From Protostelium mycophagum (taxonomy: Eukaryota; Evosea; Variosea; Protosteliida; Protosteliaceae), in contig MZNV01002939.1 in assembly GCA_002081555.1 (NCBI GenBank), forward strand, positions 1 through 63,036: DNA of 63,036 bases. The letters run 5' to 3'. Below are positions 14,653 through 26,390 of the stretch, piece after piece; within the stretch, counting starts at the first letter, position 1; the number at the start of each line of letters is the position of its first letter. The notes beneath the pieces are model-generated. The model did not search any database and had not been told where the DNA came from. It saw only the letters and a program-made list of their open reading frames with translations. The translations under genes were made by a program, and so were the position numbers.

Positions 14653-16961
14653 TTATTCTTTCTGGTCGTAATCGTCCTTCTCCTCATTCAACAAGCCATA
14701 CGCTGGGCTTCCGATAGTATCCAAAGAATTGACACTTTTCACACGGTCAAAAATATGGTACCAGCAAAGAATGAACGTGCAGTACAGGAAGTTGAGGATG
14801 GATACCATTGCAGAGGCTACATAGACAATACCTGGTGTATCTTAGCATCATCGATCCGAGGAACCAAAGCTCACTTGGTACGTACAGACCGGTCGGATTA
14901 TTTTGGTTAATAAAGGCCTTCCAAATCTTCCCATTGATTGGAGATACCACAGTGTATGCTAAGGATCGGACTGCCATGGCTACTCCTGCGACCTCGCCCT
15001 GTTCCTCATCACTAAACTCAGCAGAAATCATTCCCTGTATGGCTGGAACTGCAAATTGTTGATCGTTTCCTCAATGATAGAGTTAGGTAACTTACGTATG
15101 GAGCCACCCACAGCAAAGAGCCCAGTGGAAATGACTAGGAGATAGCTATATCAATGAATCCGCTGCTGATCATAGAGAAGATACTTACGCTTCTTTTTGG
15201 TTTGCAAGATGGATGTGGCTGATAGCGACAAGGACAGAAGCTGCACCGAAATAGCACAATATTCCACCCACAATGACTACCCATTTATTCAACCGGGGTA
15301 TCAAGAATCTGTTAAGAGGTGCTAGAAATGTCATGTTTCGGTGTGTGTTGGCATTTACCTTGCACGAGCATGAGTACTGCCAATATGGAACCGACGATAC
15401 CAATCTTTAGTTTGTCCCACTTCCACAAGTGGTACTCCCATGCTCCTAACCCCGATACACCTTCCATATTCAATATCTCTTTTCGAAAAAGATCAAAAGA
15501 TAACTCACCCAATCCGACGGCAGAAAAGCTGATGAGGTAGAATAAGATCAAGAGCTGTATGGCGTACCATTTTCCATGTAAAATACGGAAAGGCCACCAG
15601 GGTGCAATCTCCTGCCATGTAAATCTTCTAGGGTTCTACGGTAGCTCAGGAATAACAAACCGGGATGAAGAATCACCTCAATCCTGATGTCTGGCAAGGC
15701 CAAGAGGACCCAGAAGAAGTTGATGGTGTGGATTATACACCCTGCTACAAATCCCATCCCAATGCTCACCTCAAAAATAAATATTCAACTTTTTCACAAG
15801 ATTCTAAACTACAAAGAAATGTATAAATAAGATTACCTCCTCCATGATCCAACCAGCCAAAATAGGTAGTCCAATATTTCCTATTGAATAACACACCCAA
15901 ATAAGACTGAACCCGAAAGCTACTCCTTTCAGCCCGTTGTAGATAGAATAAAAATATATCAGGATTACCCACCCCTATTCTTCGCGGTGGTTACATCTGA
16001 CACATAAGCACTGGCCACTGTGAAGAAAGCTATCATCATCAGAAGGATTCTTTTCAGAAATGCTCACCAAAGGTTGAGCCACATACGATTTTAAGGGCAT
16101 ACAATAGGGATATCGGGACCCTCCAAAATAGAATTCCACAATCAACCCCAGCACTAATCTTCTTCGTGTAAATTTATTTTTCGTATTGTCAAAATATTTA
16201 TTTGTGGGATTCAGAGTTGGGATTTATTTATTATGAAATAAAGTATTTATTCATTAGGAAAATAAAAAACTCACGATACTGATCAAAATAACTAATTTTC
16301 TTCCCAGGCGGTTTGATAATACTGCCCAAATCGGGCCACTAATCAATGTGAAAGCAGTATTGATGGCCGTTAAATTTCCAAAAGTCTATAGTGTCAAGCA
16401 TCGTCTTGTGAGAGCCGTCATACCTCACCCGCGAGACCTTCGTCACCATCATGAATGTCCAACAAAGCAAAATATACACAAGGTCCACTGAGATTGAACG
16501 CGGCAGAGAAGAGGAATACAGAAGGCAGGATGTACCACAGCTGTTCTTGGAGATCAGAATAATCCGAAGCGAGGCAGTGATAAATACTCACACTGGGATC
16601 GCGCCAATGCTTCTTCTTTTCTGGAATAAGTGTCTCTTCTTCCAAATCGATCTCCTTGGATTCCAGCGCGGCGGCAGCGACAGGCCAACCTGTCCAGTCA
16701 ATCAATTATTGAAATTTTGTTCGTGCATTCACCTATGGCTCCCTGGATCGTCTCGTCTCCGATTGTACCATATAGAACTGAGGGAGGCCTCTTTTTCTGA
16801 GACGCCCACGCTGAATCGATGATACTGTTTCCATAAGAACTGCGTCTCCTAAAATTTGGATCTCGTTCGCCAGAGGATGATAGCAAGGAATTTCTGGCGG
16901 ATGAAGTCGAGTTTCTCAAGGCCTGGTTAGAGTCGAATCTTGGGTCCAGATACGAGCTCAT
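14653..16961 (-). CDS. Major facilitator superfamily transporter
   Basis: Starts MSSYLDPRFDSNQALRNST, a Ser/Arg-rich cytosolic tail. Many exons then carry hydrophobic helices: LWYILPSVFLFSAAFNLSGP, AVLSNRLGRK-like loop text, KWVVIVGGILCYFGAASVLV and, near the end, QGMISAEFSDEEQGEVAGV. The last block (loop residues then small-residue helix SLAYTVVSP) resembles TetA/HIAT1-type drug:proton antiporter-like MFS members, where a xxDxxxQG segment is common. Substrate cannot be told. C-terminal tail ends LLNEEKDDYDQKE. Exon boundaries in the middle (15.3-16.4 kb) are less sure than the ends. It is convergent with CDC5. Confidence 0.7.
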
Positions 16962-17485
16962 GCCTATTGATTTCCTCCAAAAAATAAGTTAGCAAGAAAA
17001 AATTCTCAACCCCGAAAGAATTCTTGAGTGGTCGTCATCAAGAACTTCTGCGTGTTTTTTCCTTAATGGAAATGTCACAATGGTGACATTCCCGGAACAA
17101 CAAAAAATGAGGAAAATAAAATATTAATATATGAGTATTAATAACTGCCAAAAATTAGAAATATTTTTTGTTGATGGCACGCCAAAATGAAAACTAATAA
17201 TAGTTTTGTCGGTGTGCCCGAACTAAAAATAAGTTTTGTGTCACCTCACGTGAAACAAGTCAGACCATTCCCGCCAAAAGGGTCGATCTCAGCGGCCAAA
17301 AATTTCGAGGAGGCAACGTGGGCAATCGTCTGGGCATGGCCGATTTGACAATAATAGATGATTCAAAAGAAGAGATCTACCGAGAAAATTTATAGGTTGT
17401 ATCGAATAGCTCAACGGAAAGAAGCGCCATCTTTTGTTTGTGGAGCTTCATTTTTCGTCTGAAAAGGGTCAGATAAATAGAATCT
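16962..17485. other. Intergenic between transporter start and PSI-protein stop
   Basis: 524 bp holding the transporter promoter and the PSI-protein 3' UTR. It contains TTCCCGCCAAA at 17268-17278 (an E2F-like site when read on the minus strand). No coding sequence or RNA gene is seen. Confidence 0.6.
17268..17278 (-). promoter_or_regulatory. E2F-like site TTTGGCGGGAA
   Basis: Reads TTTGGCGGGAA on the minus strand, a full match to the E2F/DP consensus TTTSSCGC-type core. It lies about 310 bp upstream of the MFS transporter start codon. A chance match is possible; no expression evidence is available. Confidence 0.35.
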
Positions 17486-20400
17486 TCATGTGATTATCAC
17501 TTTTTTGATGTGAAGCTTGATGCGCTTCTTCTGTCCCTTCTGCTCATTAAACTGTTTCACTTTGCCCATCAGTTTATCCCTTCGGTATATGTAATAAGCC
17601 ACCGCAGCAATGCCGGTTGCCAATATCATTGAACCAAATATTGCCAAGAGACTGATACATAACGGTCCACAAGGCGGTGTATAAACCGGTGGATTGTAGA
17701 TGATCTATTTTCAAAGTCACCTCTGGAATATGCGAGAAATCTAACCTGATTCACATTGGTATCTCCCACAGGATAAAAGCTGAACATCTTAATATTTTCC
17801 AGTGCTGAGTTCGAATTTTGCACAGCTGATTGAAATGTTTGTATTAATTGAGCTGATGTGGTGCTTCCAACAGGAGCTCCTGATACCGTCACCTACACTT
17901 CGTCATGAAAAATATAAATGTGAATTGCTGACGTCACGAAATAAAGAATGATCTGGAATTGCAAAGGATATTCCCTCACCATGATACGGTAGGCACTTCC
18001 CCTTGTCGTGTTTCCTTTGCTGTAGATATGTGGATTTGGATATATTCTGCTTACATTGGTCCTCATCACAGAGGCCAAAGTGCTTTGAACAGCTGTGGTG
18101 GAAAGAGATGAAGGAGAGCCTGTACAGGTCATTCCCGGAAATTTTGATAATTCGGCTCACCCAACAAGATCAAATAGAAGGAGGAAGGTGGGGTGTCTGC
18201 CTGTCTAGGCCTTCCCAGACTAAAGAACTCCACAAATATTTTGATATTATCTATCGTGCCAAGTCCAGTGTTCGTATCCAATTGATATTCTTCAAGTCCG
18301 AATAATGTACTACCGGACTGATTCACATAAACATAATCCACAGTCATATGTTCTACAACAGAATACAACTGTCTGGCAGGCTTATCGCAGGTTGCACCTG
18401 AGTAATCCAGCACGGTCGAGGGAAGGTCCGGAATCCATACAAATCGAGCAGCAGCGGTATTAAATGAAACTGTCAATATAGCGTTCTTGTTGCTAAATGT
18501 TGCATTTACTGCTAATGGAGAAGTCCAAGATGTCACAACAGCCTCAGCTGTGAAACCTGAGTTACAACGGCTTGTCACTGAGAGTGTGAGCGTAAGTGTT
18601 CATCAGAAATATTCTCACCAAAAACGGTGGATGCGAGAGTCTTCGCGATGATTTGCACATTCGTCATGGTTACTAAGCCGGTGGAGAAATTTCCAGGAAC
18701 TATTTTGAGGCCGAATGTGGCCGTCCCAGTTGCGTTCGCTCGAAAAAATGATTTTGTGTTCTGTTGTTGACCAACCAAATTGCTCACTCTTTCCAGACAT
18801 CCTGAGGATCTCAGCTCCAAAGTAAATCGTACCATCTACCTCCTCCCAGCTCTTGCGCCACACCGTTGATTTCAACGATCTGATACAAAACAGCCATTTG
18901 AGATGTGAGAGTCTGGCTGTTAAAAAGTGTATTTGTAACGAGAAAATTCCCTGTGACTTCGACAAGATCCCCGGAATTGACGGACATCGATACGGTCTCA
19001 TACCAATTTCGAGTGTAATTATATCCGGGTGGGAGTACCATCAATGAACAACGAGAAATAGAAGAATAGGCTAAGAGATTTCAAAATTTGTGAGAAGGGA
19101 CCAGAATCAATCTTACACAAGGCCAAATCTGGATCCAGAATTCTTCCGACTAATTTGATTCCTGATAAAGATCCTGATGATCCAATGGAAGATATTCCAA
19201 ATATAACCTGATCATATTAATGCTGAGAGAATATATGCGATCTTTTACATTTCCAGCTGTATTAATTCTGAATATAGTTGATACAGATTGAGACGTCCAC
19301 CCACTGGATTGCACATAAAAAGGACAATTTGATACATCTGTTAAGCTGACAACATCCCCTTGTACAGCTATGATTTTGTAATTGAAATTTGAATTGATTG
19401 TTGTGAAAAAAGCGGTGACCTCCACTACATCGTACTGTATTTGTCAATGTTTTACTTCAACCTTCATTCACCTGTCTCATGCTCAACATTTCCATTGTGG
19501 CGGGATATACCACCGTACTTCCCGAAGACCCAAGATAGAGCTGTTTGGTAGTGCAGGTTGTCCCGTAACTGACCCTGCCGAATTGACATTGTGCTCCTGT
19601 GTAACTTGAAAAACATTGGCATTTGTCTGCTGAGATACATGTCCCCTGTCCAGAGCAGACCATATTATCTTGATATGATAATCCATAACAGTTATCTGTG
19701 GTTCTCAATATATATAATCAAGTTTGATAAAAGATATATTGTTATAAAGATGATATGAATGGTTACATTGATTGCAGAGAGGCCCATAAACACCCACAGG
19801 GCAGATGGGACATAATTTCCCATTTCCTGATTTCGACCATGAAACACCACAAGTCATAGTGTTGTATGCTGGGTTTTGGTTATTTCCGCTTGAGCAGAGG
19901 CCATCATCAAGCTCTGCACACCAACCGCATCCCGACACTGCTATACATGTCAAGCAACTGGTGGACGAGAGACAAGCATCTATCACTGGTGTAGCAAAAT
20001 TGTTCAGACCATAGACCCCATCTACATACGGTCACTCTCCTTCTAAATTTTTTTTTCGCAGCTTTTTACGAGAAGAACATATTTGTCGTAAGTACCAGAA
20101 CTCACTGCTTTGAAGACCTGCATTTCCATCCAAATATACTTCTGTGCTGACGCCCGAACCCTTCACTGTAGCTATAAAGAAAAAATATGGACTGTTTGTT
20201 TCATCGTAGGTGATTACGATTCTTCTCTGTGTGGACGATGTGGTGATATATCCACAAGTTCCACAGGATGTCGCGGTACAATTACTGCACTGTTCTATTC
20301 CCTCACAAGCTCTAAAAATTCCGATTGTCCTTGGAGCTGATAGATCATATAAAGTGATGCTCTGAGGATTCGAGAGTGTTTGCTGGATGATTAAGTACAC

Positions 20401-20566
20401 ATGATTCGGAGCTTGATTCCTACTGTCACTGGAAGGCAATTCACCGTGAGCGTAGAAGCTGCAATCATCAGAGGGTTATCCATCGTGGCAACATACCTTC
20501 TATACAAAAGGGAATGATTACTATACACAACAGATTTACACAGAGGACATGCCGTAAGATCAGCAT
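17486..20566 (-). CDS. Single-pass surface protein with PSI and EGF-like domains
   Basis: Likely starts MLILRHVLCVNLLCIVIIPF, a signal peptide. The next exon begins FYAHGELPSS; I could not find an in-frame join between them, so the N-terminus is uncertain. A PSI/plexin-like cysteine cluster (SSTSCLTCIAVSGCGWCAEL) is followed by an EGF-like module (CSGQGTCISADKCQCFSSYT), then about 500 residues of beta-rich, Ser/Thr/Asn-rich ectodomain. One transmembrane helix near the end (CISLLAIFGSMILATGIAAV) precedes a basic cytosolic tail (RRDKLMGKVKQFNEQKGQKK). The layout is that of a type I adhesion or recognition receptor; ligand unknown. Stop at 17486. Confidence 0.75.
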
Positions 20567-21010
20567 CGCTTGACTTTCAAAGAGTGAATGCTCTATTTCT
20601 GTCGCGCTCTACAACTGATATGAGAAATCAATTTTAACTTTTGAGAGCAAAAGCCAAACAAGATCATCAAACAAGAGAGTCTCAAGACCACGAAAACGTT
20701 TCATTGAAGAGATCCAATAGACCCACAACACCATCAACAAACAAATAAGTACGCAGAGTCCCAAATGACTAGGATATTTTCCATATAAATAGAAGAATAC
20801 AATGACACATAGAGGCACGAACCGACAATCACCAATACTTTACCCTGAGCCGAGGTAACGGCTAGGCCGTGCACGCAGGCCAGTTGTAAAACAGGCCAAC
20901 TTGCGGCTGAATAAACGAGTAAACGAGTAGAGCAAAAGCCAAACTGGCGAAACTACAAATTTTCCTTTCGTGGACAGCATCTCTGATAGATAGTGGTTGT
21001 GTGCACGCTT
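20567..21010. other. Intergenic, GC-richer patch
   Basis: 444 bp with no convincing coding sequence. A hydrophobic minus-strand frame at 20609-20818 could be an alternative upstream exon of the PSI protein, but it ends in a stop. The patch 20840-20920 is GC-richer than its surroundings and has short inverted repeats (CAGTTG/CAACTTG). I cannot assign it to a known RNA family. Confidence 0.45.
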
Positions 21011-22151
21011 TTATTGCTGCTTAATTCGCCCTTTTCCTTTTCCCTTCTTTATCTCCTTGATCCTCTCCAAGGCATTCTGCAACATTAAATGAAGATGAAA
21101 TCGATGTGACTTACCTCGCTATTATCTCCTGGAACAAAAAGTGGCTTATCGCCATAAATGTAAGTTAATCTGTCTGAATGCTCGAAATATTCGTCCATTG
21201 CTTTCGTCATGGCACTCAAATAAAATTTGTACAAATCTTTGATGAAGGGGTTTTCGTAATCCATATCCTCCAGTCTCTTCTTATGGATGTGAAAACCGTA
21301 TAACTCGGGTAGTTTCCTTTCAACCAGCTCAGGGTTTAATGTAAAACCTCTCACGAATAAGAAAAATTAAAATTTATTCAGGCTCACCATTCCTGGCTCC
21401 ACCTTGTCTGTCGGTTGCAATGCAGGGTATCGCAACCAGGTCTTCCCCAGAAACTGAGGTGGAATTATACGAACGAACTAATTCATTATACACGATATGC
21501 TTGATGCTAATGGTAGGAATGGCTTCCATCTGACTTCATCACGAAATGTTCGCCAAATAATCACTATTGTGTGAACCTACCTTGTGCCCTTCTTTGGCTG
21601 TGGGACGACTAGGTGCCGATGTTTTGAAAATATCTGTTTTGACTGCAGTAAGAGCTGACTTTCTCTTCTTTCTTGGTTTTGTCACATCTTCATCTTGATC
21701 GGGGGAGGACGGGGGTGGTGGAAGAGATCGCTTCTGGAGATCCTCCGACTTCTGAAGTTCTTGTGAATATTGCAACTCTGTGAATTGTGGTGCAAATGTA
21801 AAGAAAGCTGGCTGTCTTGTGTTGTCGTTTTGTGGAAAAGTTGGAAGCCACTGCCTCTTATTCAGAAAAAATAAATTAAATAGGAAGTCGTGACGACAGG
21901 CACCTGCTCGATAAAGGGGTCCCAGAACTGTGGTTGCATCGGTGAGGAGGAGGAGGGTGTCTCAACAGCAGATTCGTAATCCCATCCACATTGAATGATG
22001 GTGCTTGATTCGAATTACCCCAGTTTGATTCGGACCTTTTGGGCCTGACAGATCTTTGTGGGAATTGACACAATACGGATGTTTGAGGGACAATATTACC
22101 CATTTGGGCCTGGCAATATAAAATGCTGAAGATCACTCTCCTCGCAGACAT
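21011..22151 (-). CDS. Unrecognised basic protein with folded C-terminal region
   Basis: Starts MSARRVIFSILYCQAQMGN. The first half is Ser/Pro/Gln-rich with a nuclear-localisation-like stretch (KPRKKRKSALTAVK). The last 140 residues look folded: MEAIPTISIKHIVYNELVRS, FTLNPELVERKLPELYGFHI, MDYENPFIKDLYKFYLSAMT and YGDKPLFVPGDN. It ends with a basic helix KGKGKGRIKQQ. I do not recognise the family. The exon joins 3' of 21.75 kb are well supported by phase; the first exon junctions are less sure. Likely nuclear by composition only. Confidence 0.6.
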
Positions 22152-22429
22152 TTACAAAGGTTTTCCTAACAATATCTCAAGACTTCACAATCATTGCCCT
22201 CCTCTTGTGATCAACTCACAAGAGGAAGGAACTATTTAATATGGCTGTAGGGAAAGACTAAATAAAGGAAGCCCTCCTTCCAGCTTTGTTTTTCTTTCTG
22301 GGATGTGATATTCAGAATCTTCGAAAATCAGCTTGATGCAACATATAGGCTAGGAATATATTTTGGCATTTCATTCTGTGGTGGACGATGATTCCTGTAG
22401 TTTGCAGTGAAAAAGAGATTACAAGCCTT

Positions 22430-24464
22430 TTATAGTAATACAATATCTGCCAGATCATAATCGATCTCTTCTGCCACGTAATCAGGGGCGTGATCCTCCA
22501 CCGTAAGTATTGGATTGTCATTTCCCTGACAGAAATTTGTGATCGTCAGGCACAATTCCTCAAAATCAGACTCAGTCTTGCAAAAAAAGCCGACGCAAAG
22601 AGAGGGATCCATGTGCTCTATCGGAATCTTCTGTGGAATGCTGCAGTGATAATTCTATTGAATGTCAGCAGGGGTTCAGATGGCTAGATGTCCTATTACT
22701 TGTACTACGAATTGATCTTCTGGCTTCACTGAAGGTCTGACAATATGCGGGTCGAGATATATCAACTCATCGCCTACAATGATCATCACCATCTGCAAAA
22801 CAATGCATAGAGGATACTTCACCTTGGAAACCAACAAAATAAAGTGATTGTTTAGGACGTCCACCCACTATGCCCACATTCTGATCTATTGAAAGCAGGA
22901 ATTGCACACTTCTTATATACAGATGGTTTATGCGTTCGATTCCCAGCCTCAGGGGCACCTGCGCTTTGAGCTATATTTGATTATTCTGTTCACCTGTATG
23001 AAGATGGGACTCCAGCCTTCTCCTTCTTCATCGGGTTTTATATACGATTCCCAGATATTGTACTTTCTATTAACTCCCAACTCTTTGGCTCTGGACAAAG
23101 CGTAAACCTATTTATTTAGAAGATGTTTTATTTATGTAGGAGTTACTTGATCTTTATAGATAACACTATTGCTCGATACATACATACGAAGTGATTCTGG
23201 TGAGTGTTGATTCACAATGTGCCTGTTTGATTTGTTAGATAAATCATTGAGATCAGAGCACCTCAGTATCTGGCTCACTCGTGTTGGTGTGAACCACTCT
23301 CCCACCTTATCGCCGGTAGAACTCTGGCCCCTCTTCTTGTCAATCTCTTGACTTAGTTTGAGCATATTATGTATTGAGTAAGGACAGGTCTGGGCAGGAT
23401 CGTCATTGAACCATCGAACTATCTATATACAATCAGAATAAAAACCTAAACAAGGTGAGGACCTGACGATAATGCGAATGAGGTGATGGAGGTGCCTCTA
23501 GATCCAGAATCCAATCTAAGATATTTTACCTTATAAATGATATATTACTGACCTCTTCCTAGAATAAGCCGCCTGAGTACCGTGGCCATCATCATTTGTC
23601 CTATTTCATATAAATAAAAAGAGAAATAAAAATTCTTCGAGACCTGTTCTGAGCATGCAACCCCACCCCAAATCAGTACTAAGTCCAATAGGTTCCAAAG
23701 GTATGAAATCTTTTCTGTAGCAGAAGCACATGATACTCCGAAAGTCTAAATAAAAGTATTCCAGCTGCTCTTTAGAAGCGGGAGGAAGGCACGATGAGGT
23801 CACTTGTCGGCTCTGCCGTCGAAATATACCTAGCATGGAGCTACTCAGCGGACTACAATATTCAATTTCCACTATTTTTGAATTTCACCAATATTTCTGT
23901 CGACAATAACAGTCGATGGAAACAATTGCCTATCCTTTATGATCATTATGTTGTTATTATTGTATTATTAGACTGCCTTTTTTTCAAGAAAAATAAAGTG
24001 GGTAGAGGAACGAAGGAAATACAGTGTTAAGAGATCACATCACAGCCACTTTCTTTACACCAAACCTCACCTCTGATTACTGGCAGCCATCGACTCCAAT
24101 CTATTTTTACTCCCTGAGGCCTCTAAATATAACGGTCCATTACGACCCTCTACAGATCCATTCGGCAGATAGCATTTGCCCATCAGGAAAATTGGAAGTT
24201 CAGAAAAATAAGCTGGCTCTTGATGTTCTATCGTAGTTAAATAAAGTCGCAAGATTTTATAAGATAACGTAAGATAATGAGGGACTTACTCGCATGAACT
24301 AAATTATAGAAGGAGGCCATTATTTTGTATTTGCCGTTAGTATACATGTTCGTGATACGTTGTTTCTGATTTGGAAGTGGTGGGGAATCATCTCGTGGTA
24401 TGTGATAAAATTCATCAAGAGCTCTTAACAAATCTATGTTCCCTTGATTAGACTGTTCATCCAT
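22430..24464 (-). CDS. ATG4: Autophagy cysteine protease ATG4
   Basis: Starts MDEQSNQGNIDLLRALDEFY. Family landmarks: ELPIFLMGKCYLPN, DFRSIMCFCYRKDFIPLEP, the catalytic cysteine in STDLGWGCMLRTG, the regulatory-loop region VGIVGGRPKQSLYFVGFQGD, and the catalytic Asp-His in IYLDPHIVRP. C-terminal landmarks are EHMDPSLCVGFFCKTESDFEEL and an acidic end EEIDYDLADIVLL, close to an LC3-interacting-type motif. ATG4 trims the C-terminus of ATG8 before lipidation and removes it from phosphatidylethanolamine later; it works in the cytosol. All catalytic residues appear present. About eight exons; stop at 22430. Confidence 0.93.
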
Positions 24465-24660
24465 GTTTCTTCAAAACTACGCGGAGATTGGGCGACTGAG
24501 ATCATCAATCATCATTCAAAGGAATCTTAAGTTACTGATGATCAGGCGTAGGTATGGTTGTTCTCTGGCGGATCGCTTGTGTTTGCGAAAAAGCTGTTGT
24601 TTCATCCAACAAAACTACAACAGCGCTCTTTCCCTGAAGGGCAGATAAATTTCAGCAAAA

Positions 24661-26246
24661 ATGAGGGCAACCATCACAGCTCTTTTGGTGCTTTTTGCTG
24701 TTGCTACTGCAGTCACATATCCGAAGCGTCCTACTGAAGGGCATTGGAGGTTACTCCAGTTCTCAGATGACCATGTCGAGTGGATACCAGAAGGAGCTGT
24801 TGAAGCCGCAGCTCGTATTCAAGATGAGGCCAAGACTTTGGTACTTCCTAAATTCCACAATCAAGTAACCTGCTCCCAGTCACTTCAGATCCTGATACAG
24901 AATAGATCTCTAAGGAGGCATCTACCGCTCTTTTAGCTCGCCTTTTTGGTAAATCTCAACTTGGAGTTGGTTTTATTGATCGCACCCTGCATTATGAATC
25001 AGGCGCCTCTGCTTTTGAACCCTTTGGTGAGGAATTGATTCCGTATCTGTCAACTGATCATTCTGAAGACGCACCCACACCCACTTACCCTACACCTGAT
25101 CCTTCCAGCCACAGTGTTGCCACTTCTCTTTTTGATAAGGTCAAACCCTCAAACCTGAAGAAGACTGTCGTTGATCTATCCACCCTACACACTAGGTAGG
25201 CTCTTTCAATCCTTTCATTCCAAGAGGTTGAAGGTGATGTTTAGATTCTATCTCTCTAGCATGTCGACCAAAGGACCCGCTTATCTCACTGCTCAGGTAC
25301 TATTCTACCCAAATGTACGAGTCCAACTTTTAAACATTTTCAGGTGAACAAGATTATTGCCGGAGCCAACGCTAAAGACGTCCAAGTAAAACAGGTCTCT
25401 AATAATGGTTTCAATCAAAACAACGTGGTAGTCGTTCTCCCCGCTGCCGCTGGCAAGAAGGCCGATGATGCTGTGGTCATCGTAGGAGGACATCTTGATT
25501 CTACAACTGGAGGTGACCCAGAAGGCAGAGCTCCTGGTGCTGATGACGGTAATTGATACGACTGATATTACCGGGGTGAATATTTGTAGATGCTTCTGGA
25601 AGTGCCATTGTATTGGAGACTTTCAGGCTTTTAGTCGAATCCGGATGGAGAGGTGAGGGGTTTTATTATACTCTAGTTCAGGTTTTATTATCACAATCTA
25701 ACTCAATCCTAGGATCTCGCGATGTACATTTCATGTTCTTTGCTGCTGAGGAAGGAGGTCTCTTGGGTTCCAACACCATTGCAAAGAAGTACAAAGCTGA
25801 TGGAGTCAATGTCAGAGCCATGCTCCAAATGGAGATGTGCGGTAGGTTATTATGAGTCCTACTCGTGGTGACATGATGAGGGTACCAGCTAGGAGAACCA
25901 ATCATCACCGTCCTTTCTGATCCCAACCCTAAATTGTCAACATGGTTATCTTCTCTCGTTGAAACTTACCTCCCTAACGTCACCTCCCGAACATCCACTT
26001 GCGGGGTATCCATTTATATAGATAATTATCAACTCATCTAATATGTGACAGTACGGATGCAGCGATCACGACTCTTTCGATCAAGTGGGCTACCCCTCTG
26101 CCTGCATTTCTGAGGCTGGTCCTTACGACTCTGGACTTAACCCTAACATGCACACTGTCAAGGACGTCGCCTCCATACTCAACTTTGATGCTGCCGCCGT
26201 CTTTGTTCGTGCTGGACTCGCTTGGGTCGTTGAACTTGCACAATAG
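24661..26246 (+). CDS. Secreted zinc aminopeptidase, M28 family (leucyl aminopeptidase type)
   Basis: Signal peptide MRATITALLVLFAVATAVTY, then a short propeptide region (EGHWRLLQFSDDHVEWIP). Zinc-site motifs in order across exons: VIVGGHLDST (His, Asp), GADDDASGS (bridging Asp), FFAAEEGGLLGS (general base Glu and Glu ligand), then MLQMEMCG where homologues normally have an aspartate ligand (xDM). SDHDSFDQVGYPSA and the C-terminal ligand His in NMHTVKDV follow. Family members release N-terminal amino acids outside the cell or in lysosome-like compartments. Six introns of 40-60 nt are supported by phase. ATG4 lies divergently 196 bp upstream. Confidence 0.9.
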
Positions 26247-26360
26247 ATGGACTACAATAGATGGATGTTCTATGATAGAATAGGGGCTATAATAGATGTT
26301 TTATGATAGAATAGATGGGCTATAATAGATGTTTTATAATAGATGACTTATAATAGATGA
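26247..26360. repeat. Degenerate ATAATAGATG tandem repeat
   Basis: Immediately after the aminopeptidase stop, short units such as ATAGATG, TATAATAGATG and TTTTATGATAGA repeat about ten times over 110 bp. It occupies the shared 3' region between two convergent genes. Replication slippage is the simplest cause. Confidence 0.65.
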
Positions 26361-26390
26361 CTTCAAGAATTGAGTGAGGAGCATTTCATT

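Noticed and set aside
20840-20920. GC-rich patch as a possible structured RNA gene
   Set aside because: Short inverted repeats are present but no family pattern, promoter box or terminator could be recognised.
22925-22945. GTTCGATTCC resembling a tRNA B-box
   Set aside because: It lies inside ATG4 coding sequence on the other strand. There is no A-box, anticodon arm or acceptor pairing at the right distance.
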